The notes under the pieces: model-generated
Told to the model about the DNA's origin: nothing
Seen by the model: the letters and a program-made list of their open reading frames with translations, nothing else
Database searches by the model: none
Translations under genes and position numbers: made by a program
Part shown: positions 21,850-34,290 of the stretch, in pieces
Numbering within the stretch: the first letter of the stretch is position 1
Layout of the letters: every line of letters starts with the position of its first letter
DNA from: Lophius americanus
Taxonomy: Eukaryota; Chordata; Actinopteri; Lophiiformes; Lophiidae
DNA length: 64,000 nt
Assembly (NCBI GenBank): GCA_037951165.1
Contig: JBBDHG010000107.1
Span: 1,911,001-1,975,000 of the forward strand
Direction: 5' to 3'

Positions 21850-22834
21850 GGTTTATTGTTTTGAACAAAAAAAAACAGAAGACAATGGAGGGTTAAACCT
21901 CGCCGTCAAAAAGAAAACATGTTTGAAGACCCCCCCCCCTCATGAAAAAATGAGTAAACTAGTGTGTTCAGTCCAGTTGACTCCAGCGCAGTACTGGGCC
22001 GGCAGCTGCGTGGTGCCGGAGTGAGGGCCCCCCTGAAGGAGAGCGAGCGGAGACCCCTCGTTAATAGTTCAGTGGTATATCGAAAGAAACTCTCCACAGG
22101 CCGCCGTCGTGTTCATCGCACGCCATCACAGCCTCCTCTACGGCCGCCATTTTTGTTGTAGCTTCTTGAATCGTTTACATAGAAAGTCCGTTTAACAAAT
22201 CCAACCTTGTTTTCAAAATAAGACAGATCCCGTAACATGGCGCCTGATCCTCGTGGCGTTTCCTCACTGAGTCAGAACCAGCAGCTTCCAGCCGTCGGAC
22301 CGCCACCTCCGTGTCTCCTGGTAGAACCTACAGCTCAGATAAGGACGGGTGTTTAACGCCCGTCCTCTTATTTCATCTCTAATCATGACCCCGTAGCTCC
22401 GACCCTCACCGCCGACAGGAACGATGATGTTTGTTGAGGGAGGGCCAACGATAAGGAGCCGCATAAATCGTGGCGATGGCGTCCGTTGGCTAAGAAGCCA
22501 GCGGGACTATCTTCCCGTGGAAGAATAATGGGAGTGTTAACGGTGGTGTGGGCGTTTCAGTGAGGGATTAGAGGGATTAGAGCGGAGGGTCCTCCTTAAA
22601 GACAGAAGGTTTGAACTTTTCAGCATCTCCTGGTTCTGACCAATGACGAACTGAGGACAAATCCAGATGTCTCTCGTCAGACGTCCTGTTCAGTGTGTGA
22701 CGCCTGCCAGCATTATTTCTCTTTAGGTCGCTTAGTTCTACATCGGAAGTTTCAAAAACATACCGGGAGAACCGGATTTCAACTGTCTGTATCTTCGGAA
22801 CCTCTCTGCCAGAAGATGTGAAGATCTTCACACC

Positions 22835-23484
22835 TTGTTGTGTTCCTCAAAACATTCCTGGACCACCTCTGCGGTGAGTCCTGGACCACCATCCTGCTGG
22901 AAGAGGCCACTGTCTTTGGGGACTAGCGGTTCCATGAAGGGGGGAGGACTGGTTGTCCAGCAGTTTTTAGGCTGGTGCTACATGTCAAAGGAACATCTCC
23001 ATAAATGGTAGGACCCAAGTTTTTTCCCAGCAGAACATTGTCCAGAACATTCCGCTGTCTTCTTCCCGTAATGATCCTGGTGCCACATCCTCCCCTGGTC
23101 AGCACCCACATCAGCTGATCCATCAGACCAAACCACCTTCTGCCATTTCACTGTAGTCCAGTTCTGATGCTGACGTGTCCACTGTAAGAGCTTTAGCAGT
23201 GGACCGGGTCAGAACATTGATGATGTCACTGAAAACTTTCTATAGGAACCAGCAAAACATTAACTTCTTCAGCAGTTTTGGGACCATTTTCAAGCCATGG
23301 GCGCCCATGAACTGGGTGGTCCTTCCTTAGACCACTTTGGTAACCACTGCAGACCAGAAAAACCCAACAGAACCGGCAGTCTGCTGCCCAAATGTCCCGC
23401 CCATCGTCAGGTAACCACGATTAAATCATCAATGTCATTCTGTTGTGACCTATCAGAGGTCATAATGTTATGGCTGATCAGTCT
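22835..23484 (-). mobile_element. Tc1/mariner relic 3, longest copy of the CATAATGTTATGGCTGATC family
   Basis: The right terminus reads AGGTCATAATGTTATGGCTG ATCAGT (23457-23482). On the minus strand the interior follows the transposase gene in order: GTCTGCAGTGGTTACCAAAG, GCTGAAGAAGTTAATG, CATCAGAACTGGACTACAG, GGCACCAGGATCATTACGGG, AATGTTCTGCTGGGAAA, TTCATGGAACCG, CTTCCAGCAGGA and GAGGAACACAACAA. The copy ends near 22835 without its other terminus and the frame is broken many times. Confidence 0.8.
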
Positions 23485-24049
23485 GGTTGTTTCACAAGTG
23501 GATTATGACTCTGATCCAGTTCAGACTTTGATGTGACGGACTGACGACGTCATTGAGGAGCCGTTTCATTTCAAATGCCACGGCTCCAACATCAGAACAT
23601 TGGGTCGGGTTTCAGCCCGGATTCAGCGAGGAGGAAATCTGCAGTCGGGTTCTAAACCCAGACGGTTTACGGCTGCCTTCATCTCCTCGCCGTCCTCCAT
23701 ACCTGCTGCTCTGCGGTTAAGACTGAGAACAAATGACCTCCTGTTCAGCGCCGCTCCTCTTTAATCCCCTCTGACTGAACCACCATCATTATCTTGTCAT
23801 GGGGATCGCACCTTAATTGCGGCCAGGGTCCACGGCCAATCAGGAGGGGGCTGCTGGCTTACAAACACGTGGGAGGGTTTCACAGCGGCGGCGTGAAGCA
23901 CGCCAGCGCAGGTGAACAATGGAGGGTGTGTAACCCTGACAACACATTAATGCCTGAACATTATGGGCTCAGCAGGCGATTTAGTCGTGTCCCAGCAGAG
24001 ACGGCGAGACAGAGTCTCCCGCCAACACGTCCACCAGCTACCTTTACGT

Positions 24050-24960
24050 CTCTCACCTCTTCCCTTTTCTTAGCTTCATCTTCTCTATCCCAGATCTTCA
24101 TCTTCCGGTTCATCGGCTTCGTACCTCTGTAGCTGCTGCAGCTCTGAACACCACACCTGTCCTTCATCCCTCAGGTATCCTGTCACTCTCCAAGAACTCC
24201 ACTCTCTTCTGTCCTAGACGCCTCCATACCTCCACTGGTATGTCATCAGGACCAACCACCATTCCATTCTCCGTCTTATTTGATTCTACTCTCAATTCAT
24301 CTTTCCTGATCCTTTTGGACCTCCTGATTAACAGTCCTCACACCTTTCACCCTCCTCTCTCTCATTTTCTTCATCCATCTTACCCTCACATTTCCATCTC
24401 TATCCTTAATCACCCTAATCTGCTGCACATCCTTCCCATCCCCATCCTTCGGCCTCGTCAACCACTACTAGTCTTCCTCTCCTTCCTTAGTGTCCATTTT
24501 CTCATAAAACTCATCATAGGCCTCTTGTTTAGCCTTTGTTACCTCCCTCTAGGCCTTACGTCGCATCTCTTTCTACTCCTGCCTACTTTCTTCATCTCTC
24601 TTGCTGTCCCACATCATCTTCCCCATCCTTTTCCAACTTATTCCCTCCTGAACCTTCTCATTCCACCACAGAGTCTCCTAATCAACTTCCCTCAGTCCAG
24701 ATGAGACACCAATTACCTTCCTGCCTGGTTCCCTTATCAGGTTTGCTGAAGCTGCCCCGACATGCGGCAGTTCCTCACCACCACCCAGAACCTGTCTCTG
24801 CAGCCTTCCTTCCTCAGTTTCCACCATTTGATCTACATTTTACTCTATTCCTCTTTTGACCCGCCAGTCATCCTACCCCAGGCCACCGTTTGCACTGCCA
24901 GGTTTGTACAGGAGTCTAAAATAGTGAACATTGGCTCTAGAGAAGACTTTTGGTTGAAGT
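24050..24960 (-). mobile_element. RTE-like LINE relic (endonuclease/RT linker and early RT)
   Basis: On the minus strand broken frames read, in order, WDSKRDEESRQE (about 24620), KAKQEAYDEFYEKMDTKEG (about 24500), KDRDGNV (about 24400), GPDDIPVEVWRRLGQ (24262-24212) and SCSSYRGTKPM (about 24140). These match the linker and N-terminal reverse transcriptase of a widespread fish RTE-type element. Stops and deletions abound, so it is a pseudogene. The plus-strand Pro/Leu/Ser-rich open frame here is its shadow. Confidence 0.75.
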
Positions 24961-25011
24961 GACAGAAAGACAATGAAGAAAAAAGTTTCACCTCTTAAAC
25001 AACCAACGAAG

Positions 25012-25043
25012 AAGATGATGATGATGATGATGATGATGATGGA
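25012..25043 (+). repeat. (GAT)n microsatellite
   Basis: Nine or more GAT triplets. Confidence 0.95.
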
Positions 25044-25049
25044 AAAGCA

Positions 25050-26150
25050 GTTGCCTGAGGAACAACCGACTCTTGGAAAGGTTGGGGGCAAAGGTGGCTC
25101 CGGTGGCATATTTCACAGCCCCCCCGCCGCCTCAAACTCATGGCTCACTATGGCCTTTGCCCCTTAATTTGAGGGGAGGGACGGGGGGCTCCGACCCGAC
25201 GACCGACGCTACCACGTTACCAAAACTGTGATGATATTGGTCGTCTAACATTTGAGCTTTGGTCACACGGTCTTAAAGGTCTCAAATCTGACACAGTAGA
25301 GTATTTTTTTCCCACAATCCACGGGAAACGGCGATCAGGGGTCAGGGTCACCTCCATCAGACCTGTTGCGTCCTCCCAGGTCGCTGCTGGTGAAACATGG
25401 CGGTTGTTGCTTCACATGTTGAAACCTGCTCGCGATGAAGACACCGTCCTTTATTGATGTCCTGTGGTCGGCTAGTTCTGCAAAATGTTGTCCCCCGTTT
25501 ACGGGACGGGGCTAAGCCTGTTGGCAAACATCGTCGCAAACAGGAAGTTGTGGGATTTTGAAGCCATGTTTCTTAAACTCCCTCAAATCGGGGTGGCGTA
25601 ATTTTGGGCCTGTTGGCGTCTCCGGCTCCTTTACCTCACAGAGCGCGGAAGCCAGGAGGGGTCGTTTACACTCCATCAAAGACCTTAATGCTCTTAAGAG
25701 GTTCTGGACCGGGGCCAGCCGCCCAGTCATTCCAGTCCAAGCTGGGCAGCAAGTGGACTCCACCGTCCAAAAGCCTCATCCCGGACTAACGGTAGCTACT
25801 GCTGCCAGCATGAGCTAATCCAGATTATCATGCTGCTATAAAACCAGATTTAGCCCAAATATCAACCTTTAAATATGACGACCTCATTTAGGATTCTAAT
25901 GCACCGCCATTAATGCGTATTCAAAATCAGCCACAGCATTATAAGCCCCCGCCTCAAACTGTATTAGCTCCCCCTTTGGTGCTGAAGCAGCTCTGATCCG
26001 TAGAGTTCAGCAGTCTTCTTCTGACCTGCTGCTTTCCTGCTCAGAACATCAACTTCAGGATCGGACCCTCACTTCCTGACTGTGGAACATCTCACTGTGA
26101 AACTGTTCTGTGTCTGAAAGACTGGAGCTCTGAAGCGGACCCTCCACCTC
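25050..26150. other. Non-coding stretch, nothing recognised
   Basis: Overlapping open frames at 25357-25818 on both strands lack recognisable domains. Confidence 0.45.
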
Positions 26151-27068
26151 ACACAAACTACACACCGGGGGTCCGATTTACTAAGATGCCGAGTAATGAT
26201 CGCTACATCGCGTGTGAAGTCTAACGGAATCCACGTTTGGTTTGCGTACGATCTGCAGGCGATCAGGTAAGAAGAACTGCGTGAACGACAACAAGTGCAA
26301 ACATGGTGGAGGCGTCTCCTGGTTTCAGCCACGGAGGGTTTGGACCCAGAGCAGACAGGGAGCTGCTGCAGCAACGGAAAACAAATCTGTCTGCAGCTCT
26401 TGAAGATGGATATAACGACCGCGCAGGAGTCCAGAGCTGCGTCCTCTGTGGCACCAGCGCTCAAGCGGGACACTCGGGCCATTGTAGCGCCGAGCAGGCA
26501 TCTGGTCAGCGCTGGATCTGGTCTGACGATGGCAATGAGTGACCTGGCAAATGGGATGGAAGATCGGGAACAGGCAGTGGTCAGGTCTCTCGATCCAAGC
26601 GGTCCCACAACGGAGCCGCCGGGTAATGGAGCACAGCCACACATGTGGCCAGCGGTCATCCTCCTCCACAGCCATGGCGTCAGGCTGCAACCCGTGATCT
26701 TTGGAATGCTGGGCCTGGTTCAGCAGACAGCTGCCATCTGGGCCACTTCTTCTGGGTTCTATAGTGATGCTCCACCGGGACGGTCCAAACAACGGAACCG
26801 ACTTCTCAGTGTGTCAAACTGTGTCGCTGCGGAACGTTGTGCCGATAAGTACAAATATTTTTGCATTGATTATATTTTGCGCCCCCCGGTAGAAACATCC
26901 GGCCCACAGCACATTTAGAGACTTATCCTCTTGTATTTTATAACTTGATTTAAATATACGTGTGTATCTTTACTTTTCACTTTTATCGTACATTCGTATA
27001 TGTGCGTGTGTGTGTGTGTGTTTTAAACGTCAGCGCCAAGAAAAGAGATCTGTGAGTTATGACGTCAC
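26150..27068. other. Unrecognised stretch with overlapping 150-207-residue open frames
   Basis: The plus strand is open at 26295-26918 (207 residues, starts MQTWWRRLLVSATEG) and the minus strand at 26659-26069 and 26792-26325. Composition is more GC- and CpG-rich than the surroundings. I recognise no domain. The GATTTACTAA word at 26173-26182 is reminiscent of ends of some fish PIF/Harbinger elements, but no matching second end was found. It could be a transposon-derived coding relic or chance. Confidence 0.3.
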
Positions 27069-27101
27069 ACAGTGGTTATAATGTTATGGCCGATCAGTGT
27101 A
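27068..27101. mobile_element. Solo terminus of the CATAATGTTATGGCTGATC Tc1 family
   Basis: CAGTGGTTATAATGTTATGG then CCGATCAGTGTA matches the terminus of the family at 10.7 and 23.5 kb, including its outer GATCAGTGTA. No partner terminus or transposase remnant is seen nearby. Confidence 0.6.
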
Positions 27102-27104
27102 TCA

Positions 27105-28570
27105 ACGCGGCACATGACAGCAGTTGCTTTAAAACGTGCTAGCATGTTAGCGTTAGCTCGAGTAGACTGGTTGTGTTTTTTTTTGCACATTGATATTTGG
27201 TTAAAGGTGAAGTTAAAGATTTTAAAACTAAACTTTGGTCACCATCGATCCATCAAGTCTCCGAAAGGAACTTTTCAGGGCGGCCAGTTTCTCTCCTTAA
27301 ATGTCGGTGGATTTCCTGTTCCCTCCTCTCTGATTAGTGTCACCTGTGTCTCATCACTCTCCGGCGTTCTCCACCGTTTTCCCTGAATATTAGTTTGCGT
27401 TTTATTGTCAGTTCTGCTGATTGACACGACCAGTTTGCAAACTGTAACATTAGCATCAGTTGCTAAGCTAGCTCTGACCTTCAAGCTCGCTGTTAAGGGC
27501 TTTTTTACATCGAGGGGATATTTCAGGCTCCAGGTTCTCTGATGGTTCCGAAACTCCTTGGTGCAAAAATTACAAAAATACAGTTTTTACTGTTTCATTT
27601 AAAGTCTGCATAATAACTTTCTTAGCATCTTAAGGAGGATGCGATTAAAATTTTTAATGTCGGAAAATGTCGACATCACAACCAGAGACAAAACTGATCC
27701 TGTCGGATTTACTACGCTATGTAGAGGGCAAAGGTCAAATCGCAGATGATGAAGCGGTAGGTTGGACATCCTGTTTATTGTTTATCCGGGCCTATTTGAG
27801 CCATAAGATTATGTCCGTTAGCTTCCAAATGTACATCCCACTGATGGCGGGACAGCTAGCATAGCGTGGAAGAAACAAAATTTAAGAGAAGAAGATTTTT
27901 ATATAATTTTACAGCTCTGCCCGTGAGAGAATCCGAAACCAGCCAAGAGCCGAAGCCTAGAAACCCATGAAGGTATCAAAAATGTCCATTTAGTCCAGCA
28001 TAGTCCAGAGTCTGGAGACCCGTTTAGAATTTTAATTATGTGTTTATGTTAAGATAGTGTGGAGCAATATGCCGGTTAGAGGGGGGTGGGGCTAACCGCC
28101 GCTCACATCAGCTTAACATTATTCCTTTTGTGAGAATTTTACACATGGGAGCTGTGATATAAGTGTGTTTATGTGTTTAGAAGATGAGAAAGTCATAATG
28201 AGCGTGAATTACTCACGTACAAGCAAACACACCCCTGCCGTGACGACTCGTCCCATGATTTAGGTGACAGAGTGATGAGTGATGACTCAGCGCTCTGGAG
28301 GTTCGTTTGCTACGTTCCTCTGAAACCACCGAGGACAATAACATCCCACACTGCCAAACCAGCCAGGGACCCGGTGGGGGAATGGACGAGTGGGGGTGGG
28401 CTTGTGAGATTTTACCCTCAGGGCTGTTTTCTCTTGAATGAGAGTGACTATAAACCGGTCTGCCAAAATTCTGATCCAAACCTCTTGCAGTCGTTCTTAA
28501 TACAGCGCCGTGTTTTCCTGGGGTTGGATCACACGGTTGCGGGTTAAGATTAATAACAACGATAGATTTC
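27105..28570. other. Non-coding stretch, nothing recognised
   Basis: No exon, TIR or tandem array is supported. Short frames only. Confidence 0.45.
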
Positions 28571-28574
28571 TATG

Positions 28575-28596
28575 GATTGGACTGATCAGTCCAATC
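28575..28596. repeat. 22-base perfect palindrome
   Basis: ATTGGACTGATCAGTCCAAT flanked by a G and a C that extend the symmetry; centred on TGATCA. Confidence 0.95.
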
Positions 28597-28683
28597 AGTT
28601 CTGATGGCAGAACCAGAACCTCCATCTCTGGAGGAACCATGTTTAAGCACAGATAGTGAAAAAGTGCTAAAACTATGACCCTG

Positions 28684-28848
28684 GTTGGACCCCCTTATCC
28701 CAGCTAGAGAGGCTGGACCCCCTTATCCCAGCTAGAGAGGCTGGACCCCCTTTATCCCAGCTAGAGAGGCTGGACCCCCTTATCCCAGCTAGAGAGGCTG
28801 GACCCCCTTATCCCAGCTGTAGAGGCTGGACCCCCTTATCACAGAGAA
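28684..28848. repeat. 28-bp minisatellite
   Basis: Six units containing GACCCCCTTATCCCAGCTAG AGAGG, with one-base length variants. The last unit has AGCTGT in place of AGCTAG. Confidence 0.95.
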
Positions 28849-28859
28849 CTCCAGGAAAA

Positions 28860-31200
28860 ACCTCAGAACATTTCTCCAGTCCTCGAGTCGCACGTCTGAG
28901 AAACAAAGTTTTTTTGAACGGATCTAACGTAAAAAAAATCACGTGACAAACTAGTCACAAATGAGCTTAACTGATATTCCCTGAGTTCTGATGATCAGAT
29001 GTTTATATCGGTATGTCTTTGCTCTGGATGTGGAATACAGCAAAAAAATACGAGTGACCATCATGAATCTCATCATCACCAGAAGGAAACACAGCCAATA
29101 CCTGGATCCAGGTCCCATGACCTCTGACCCGGACATGAAATCATTTACAACATAAACAAACTGGGAGAGCGATGGCGTGACGCGGCCGGTCCAGTCATCG
29201 GACTCTGGAGGGTTAAATTTAGCAGCAGTGAGTGACTGAGAGTCACAGGAGGAAGCTCCGGAGGCTGATGGTCAGATGACGGCTGATGCTCATCGCTGCT
29301 GTCATCATGGCACGACACCCCAAATTCCCGTCAATCAAATGACGGATGCCCCGCCCCCTCGTCTTCACACATACGCTCAGAGCTTTGTTTGGGTCACAAC
29401 TGATGGCTCCAGCATCATTAAATGGAAGTAAGACAAGAAACCAACCAATCAGTGGATTTAGTCAGAACTCATTCATAACTGTTTCATCAAAGTAGATAAT
29501 AAATACCACAAAATTCATGCTGTCATGTCAGTGTTCTTGTAAAAGGAGAAGGAGAACATAGTTACACGGAACAATGTAGCCAAAATGTGCCAAAAACAGG
29601 ATTTTGCTTCAAGAGGGCGATTGACGGCGCAAAATACCACCTATATCCACTAGGGGGGGCTTTAAGCACATCCTTCAACCATTGGCTGTAACGTGAATCC
29701 ATGTTTTTTTTAAATTATAATCTAGCAGTATGCAAGGAAAAAACAAACAAAAGAAAAATTAGGTTGAGTCGTATGGAAGCTGAAAACCGCCACGGAGGCG
29801 GATCGTTATTTTTTTGGCAGCTATCTCGCGATGACGAGTAAATTATCGAAAGAAAAAAAAAGCAGCGATATCGCTATTCCCCTGGTGACACGCAGCCGTG
29901 AACCAGAAGTTAACGAAAGCCCCCGAAATATGAGAAAACCTGTGGATGAAGAAAACAAACGAACCTAAAAACCACCGAGAGTTCGTCAATCAGGAAGAGA
30001 AGCTCAGATAAGCTTATCTGACCGAAACCTAGCTAAGCCTAGCCAATAAGAGAAAAGGTGGATGACTTTCATTTTCGATCAGTTAAAACAGTTTTAAGAC
30101 TCACTCAGACGAAAACGGTCGGCCTGTTTTTTCTCTTGAACGCGAGAAAAACGGTTGTGATAGTTAACTCGTTATCTCCACAAAACGTCGGCGTCTTTTC
30201 TCGTAGAAAGTGAGGTCATGGCTCCACCATGAAACAGGAAGTTGTAGTCAGAGGAACAAACTAGTGAGACGTGGCTGAAGTTTTAATCTGACCGGGTTGG
30301 AGGGTTGGGTGTGGTGGTCTTCACAAACTCTGGATCCTTTTTTTTTCTCTGAGTGCTGACATTCTATTTTGATTTGATTTGATTTGATTTATTAACCAAC
30401 AGGAAGCTGAAGAATTCTAGAGAAGAACTTCAGGTATCACTGAACCTCCTCCTAAATCCCCACCACCTCCTCATCTCACCCACTCACCCTTACCTCACCT
30501 ACCCGACTTTCTCCTCCTCCCCTCACCTATCCTCCAACTCTCCAAAACCAAACTTCTGTCACCTCCTAAGGAGAGGAGACAAGGAGAGGAGTCAAGGAGA
30601 GGAGTCAAGGAGAAGAAATAATGCTAAGGAATGAGGGGGGGAGAAGCGAAAGAGAGGAGACAGATGCAGTGGGGGAGTAAAGGAGACAAGAGAAGGAGAC
30701 ATGACTGTAGCTTCGGTCCACTGAATGACAAGTATTCAGTTTTCCCACCGGTCCTGAACGCAGCAGCGGTGGTGGTGAAGCAGGAACAGCTGCGGTCTGT
30801 CGGTCCGGCTGCATGTCGGAGGAGTTCCTGGTGCTGGGTCAGCAGAATGTGAGGAATGCTGCTGAGTGACCACAGAAACACTTCACACACACGCTGGAGC
30901 ATAAACACACTCCATCTTCATCCGCAAGTTTGTTTGGTCTCTGCAGGAACTCGTCCTCCGTCACACTCAGCAGCTACGCTGATCGCCAGCTGTCACACGG
31001 AGAACTTCCTCTCCTCGCACTGATCCTCCTCAGGCGCGGATCATCAGAGACCTCATAGCCGCTCAAACATGGATGTGGTCTTGACCTGGAGAGGAGGTCA
31101 GAGGTCATCAGTGGGTATCGACCTGTAACCACCAGTACTCTCTGGTTCAGGGGTCAGTAGTGGTGACCAGATTTCTGCCCCTCTCCTCAAGACCTCCAGC
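28860..31200. other. Non-coding stretch, nothing recognised
   Basis: Contains short GATTT tandem words near 30371-30391 and small purine/pyrimidine-biased patches at 30450-30710. No exon is recognised. Confidence 0.45.
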
Positions 31201-31252
31201 CAGTGTCCTGGTGTCAGATGTACCATCAGGTCCTACCTAACGTCTACTGCAG

Positions 31253-31385
31253 AGTACCTGCAGCTACTATTGGGTACCTGCAGCTACTATTGGGTACCTG
31301 CAGCTACTATGGGGTACCTGTAGTTACTATGGGGTACCTGCAGCTACTATGGGATACCTGCAGCTACTATGGGGTATTTATTTAG
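31253..31385. repeat. 19-bp minisatellite
   Basis: About seven units of GGGTACCTGCAGCTACTAT with few substitutions, each carrying KpnI- and PstI-like words. Confidence 0.95.
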
Positions 31386-31392
31386 TAGTTAT

Positions 31393-31775
31393 TTGTTGCT
31401 ATTGGATGCTTTGCTAACTCATAGTTGCCACTAGCTTCAAACTGCTATTAGCTCCAGATTTTTGTGACAGTTGCTAATTGCTACTCCTTCCCGATTGGTC
31501 CTAGCTGCCAACTGCTATTACCTGCGAACTGCTGCTAGCTGCTGAGCACTACTGGTTGCAAAATGCTGACAGCTATTGACTGCTACTAGCTGCAAACAGC
31601 TACTAGCTGCAAACTGTAACTACCTACAAACAGCTACTAGCTGCAAACTGCAACTACCTGCAAACTGCTACTAGCTGCTAAGAACTACTAGTTACAAGCT
31701 TCTGACAGCTACTTGCGACTAACCTCTACTGCGTGCAAACTGCTACTATCTGCCAGCTACTAACGGCGATGTCGC
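31393..31775. repeat. Degenerate TGCTAACTGCTACTAGCTGC repeat block 3
   Basis: Words such as CTACTAGCTGCAAACTGCAA repeated with drift, directly following the 19-bp array whose unit shares GCAGCTACTAT. The two may have a common origin. Confidence 0.7.
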
Positions 31776-32619
31776 TACCTCCACCGCTGCTTGATAGGAG
31801 AAGCAGAAGAGACCTAGTTGACCTTTGACACAGAGGGAGAGGAGTAATGACAGTCATAGGGGTCAGAGAGAACTTTCACATGGCGTGCTGTGAAGAGTCC
31901 TCGTATCTGCGACTCCCCCTACCCGATAAACTCTGAACTCTTTAAAAGTTAATATTTCCTCTCAATCCTCCATCTTGGATTGATAACGCTGGTATCTGGC
32001 GTCGCTCAAAGGCAATTCACCGCTCTACATCCCCATAATCCCTCAGTGCTGACAGATAAAACAGTGTGTGTGTGAAAACACACGCTGTTTACTGGAGTTC
32101 CTGGCAGGAAGTCAACTTTCTGACTTAAATGGCGTGATGAAGTTCGTACGTGAGAGCGCGGCGAGCTTAGAGGCTGACGTGACTCCGGGCTGAAAACTAT
32201 AGAAGAAGAAACCGCCGAACTCGCTGCTTCTCGTGAGAAGACCTGCTGCTCGGCAGAGTCTCTGCTCAGATGATGACAGCGGCTGAAATCCAGCGAGCAG
32301 CTTTTCCAGGTTCCCCTTGAAGGTTTTTTTGGGCACCGATTTTGAGCCGAGGAGGAACGTTTTTCATGAGGCTTCTGGGAAAACGGCGTCTTAAAGGATT
32401 AGTTTTCAGCATGTGCTTGAAGTCGCCGTTAACGCGGGACATGTGTGTCATTGACGCTGAGCCAAACTCACAGCTGGAGCCGTAACCTGAGATTGAATTC
32501 AGAGGCGGGACCAGGAGGAAGCGACCAATCAGAAGGCCTGCTGCTGACCGGCTGTCATGACGACGGTGTATCTCCCTGAAAGAAGTTTGATGATGAGAGA
32601 AAACATCTTCTGGTTAAAC

Positions 32620-33140
32620 CTGAAGATCTCCTCACCTCCTCCCCTGACCTCCTCTCCACAAACGCTCCTCTCATCCGCCCCTTCATCTCCTGCCAACTTG
32701 TCCTCCTCTTCTCCTCTTCTCATTCCATTCTCTCCTCTCCTCACCTCCTTCTCTCCTCACATCCTCTTCTCACCTCCTGTAACTTCATTCCTAAATTGTC
32801 TCCTCTCTCCTCCTCTTACATCCTCTTCTCACCTCCTCCTCTCACTTTCATCCTCTCTCCTGATCCTCTTACCTCCTCCGCTCCTCCTCCTTTCAACTCT
32901 TAATTCGTCTAACTGCTTCAACACTTTCTCCCCCCTCGCCTTTCCTCCTTCTCTCACCTCCTTCTTTAACCTCATTCCTTAGCCATCTCCTCTCTCCTCC
33001 TCCCTTCACATCCTTGTCTCACCTCTGCCTCTCACATCCTCCTCCCAAATCCTCTCTCATCCTCATTCTCTCAGGTCATTCCTTCATGCCCTCCTCTCAC
33101 CTCTCCCCCTCCTCCTCCTCTCACCTCCTCCTCTTATCAT
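32620..33140. repeat. Pyrimidine-rich tract
   Basis: About 0.5 kb of CCTCCTCTCACCTCCTCTTC-like words. Plus-strand Ser/Pro/Leu-rich open frames here are composition artefacts. It is the strand-inverse counterpart of the purine tracts at 8.3 and 15.8 kb. Confidence 0.8.
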
Positions 33141-33261
33141 TTATGTCAAAAACCTTGTGGAGCAACATGAGACGAAGAAAGTTGAGAGGGGAGGAGCGAT
33201 ACGTGATTCAGAGAGGAGAGAAGGTAATAATTCACACATCGTTCAACACAGACACATTATT

Positions 33262-33398
33262 TCTCTGCATTGGTCCGACCCGGGGACCAGAACAGGTTCA
33301 GGGTCCTGCTGAAGGACCCGGTCCAGGACCTGGACCGGCTACCTTCGGATCTCCTGATTGGGACACGGCAGCGCCACCCACTGAGCTACATCGGACCC
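33262..33398 (-). mobile_element. Possible tRNA-derived SINE
   Basis: On the minus strand the 5' part reads GATGTAGCTCAGTGGGTGGC, containing a full Pol III A-box (TAGCTCAGTGG). A tRNA-like CCAATCAGGAGATCCGAAGG follows, but the B-box is poor. The remainder (GGACCCTGAACCTG, GGGTCGGACC) may be the SINE body. No poly(A) or target duplication is resolved. Confidence 0.4.
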
Positions 33399-33399
33399 G

Positions 33400-34290
33400 C
33401 CCATGAGGAGAGAAGAGGAGAGGAGATAAGGAGAGGAAACACCTGTTCCCATTCCACAGCGCACCTGTCCTGCACGAAGCACCGATCTTCATTTCAGCTA
33501 AAAATGGGAAAACCCAGGTGTTTGAAGAAGTTCCAGGTTCAGATGACATCGTTATGGAAACAATCCTTGAACAGACGGAGAAATTGAATTGCTCGTTTAT
33601 CTTCCAGGCCAGAAGGAGGCGGCAAATGTCGGATCAGGATCCTCCACGTGGGTGGAGGTCTAAGATGAGGGACTGAAACACCTCCGGATCCTCTAGGAGG
33701 AACAGGAACGTCTGGAGGAACCGATGATGATGATGATGTTTCAAACGCGGTGACTCCTGATTAGTTGAACCGGAGAAAAACACAAGATCTTAATCATTCC
33801 CTCATTCAGAATGCACGAGTTTCTCCCACTGTAAATATCCCCCGACCCCTCCACCCCATCCCTCCACCCCATCCCTCCACCACCTGGTTTCCATGGTAGC
33901 AACTAGAGTAAGCTGCTGGTGAAGGTCGACGGCTGAAGAAAGGCCTTTTGTGTTTCTAATCACAGCTTCCACAGATCCGCCATCACAATGAGCTTAACGC
34001 TGCTAAATCGAGCCAGAGGCTAACGGCGGCGAACAGAAGCTAACGGGCGGAATCCGGTGAATCATGTGACGCTGCTTAAAGGCAAACCAAAAAATATCCT
34101 CCAACATATCAGACGTCATCAAGAGATCAGCATCATCCGTTTCAGAAACTGTTAATGTTCAAATGAGCTAATGAAGCTACTATGCGCACCGTGTTAGCCA
34201 CAAAGGCTAAAATTAGCATGACGGCATATCGCCCGACATATTACTCACTTGACATGCACTGAGAAAAAAAGGTGGATTTGGATTTGATTT
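33400..34290. other. Non-coding stretch, nothing recognised
   Basis: Includes a short CCACCCCATCCCT duplication near 33850. No exon. Confidence 0.45.

Noticed and set aside
24240..24704. 154-residue plus-strand frame
   Set aside because: Antisense shadow of the RTE-like LINE relic, whose real reading direction is minus.
29640..29660. CCACTAGGGGGGG as a CTCF site
   Set aside because: Fails the invariant C near the 3' end of the core.
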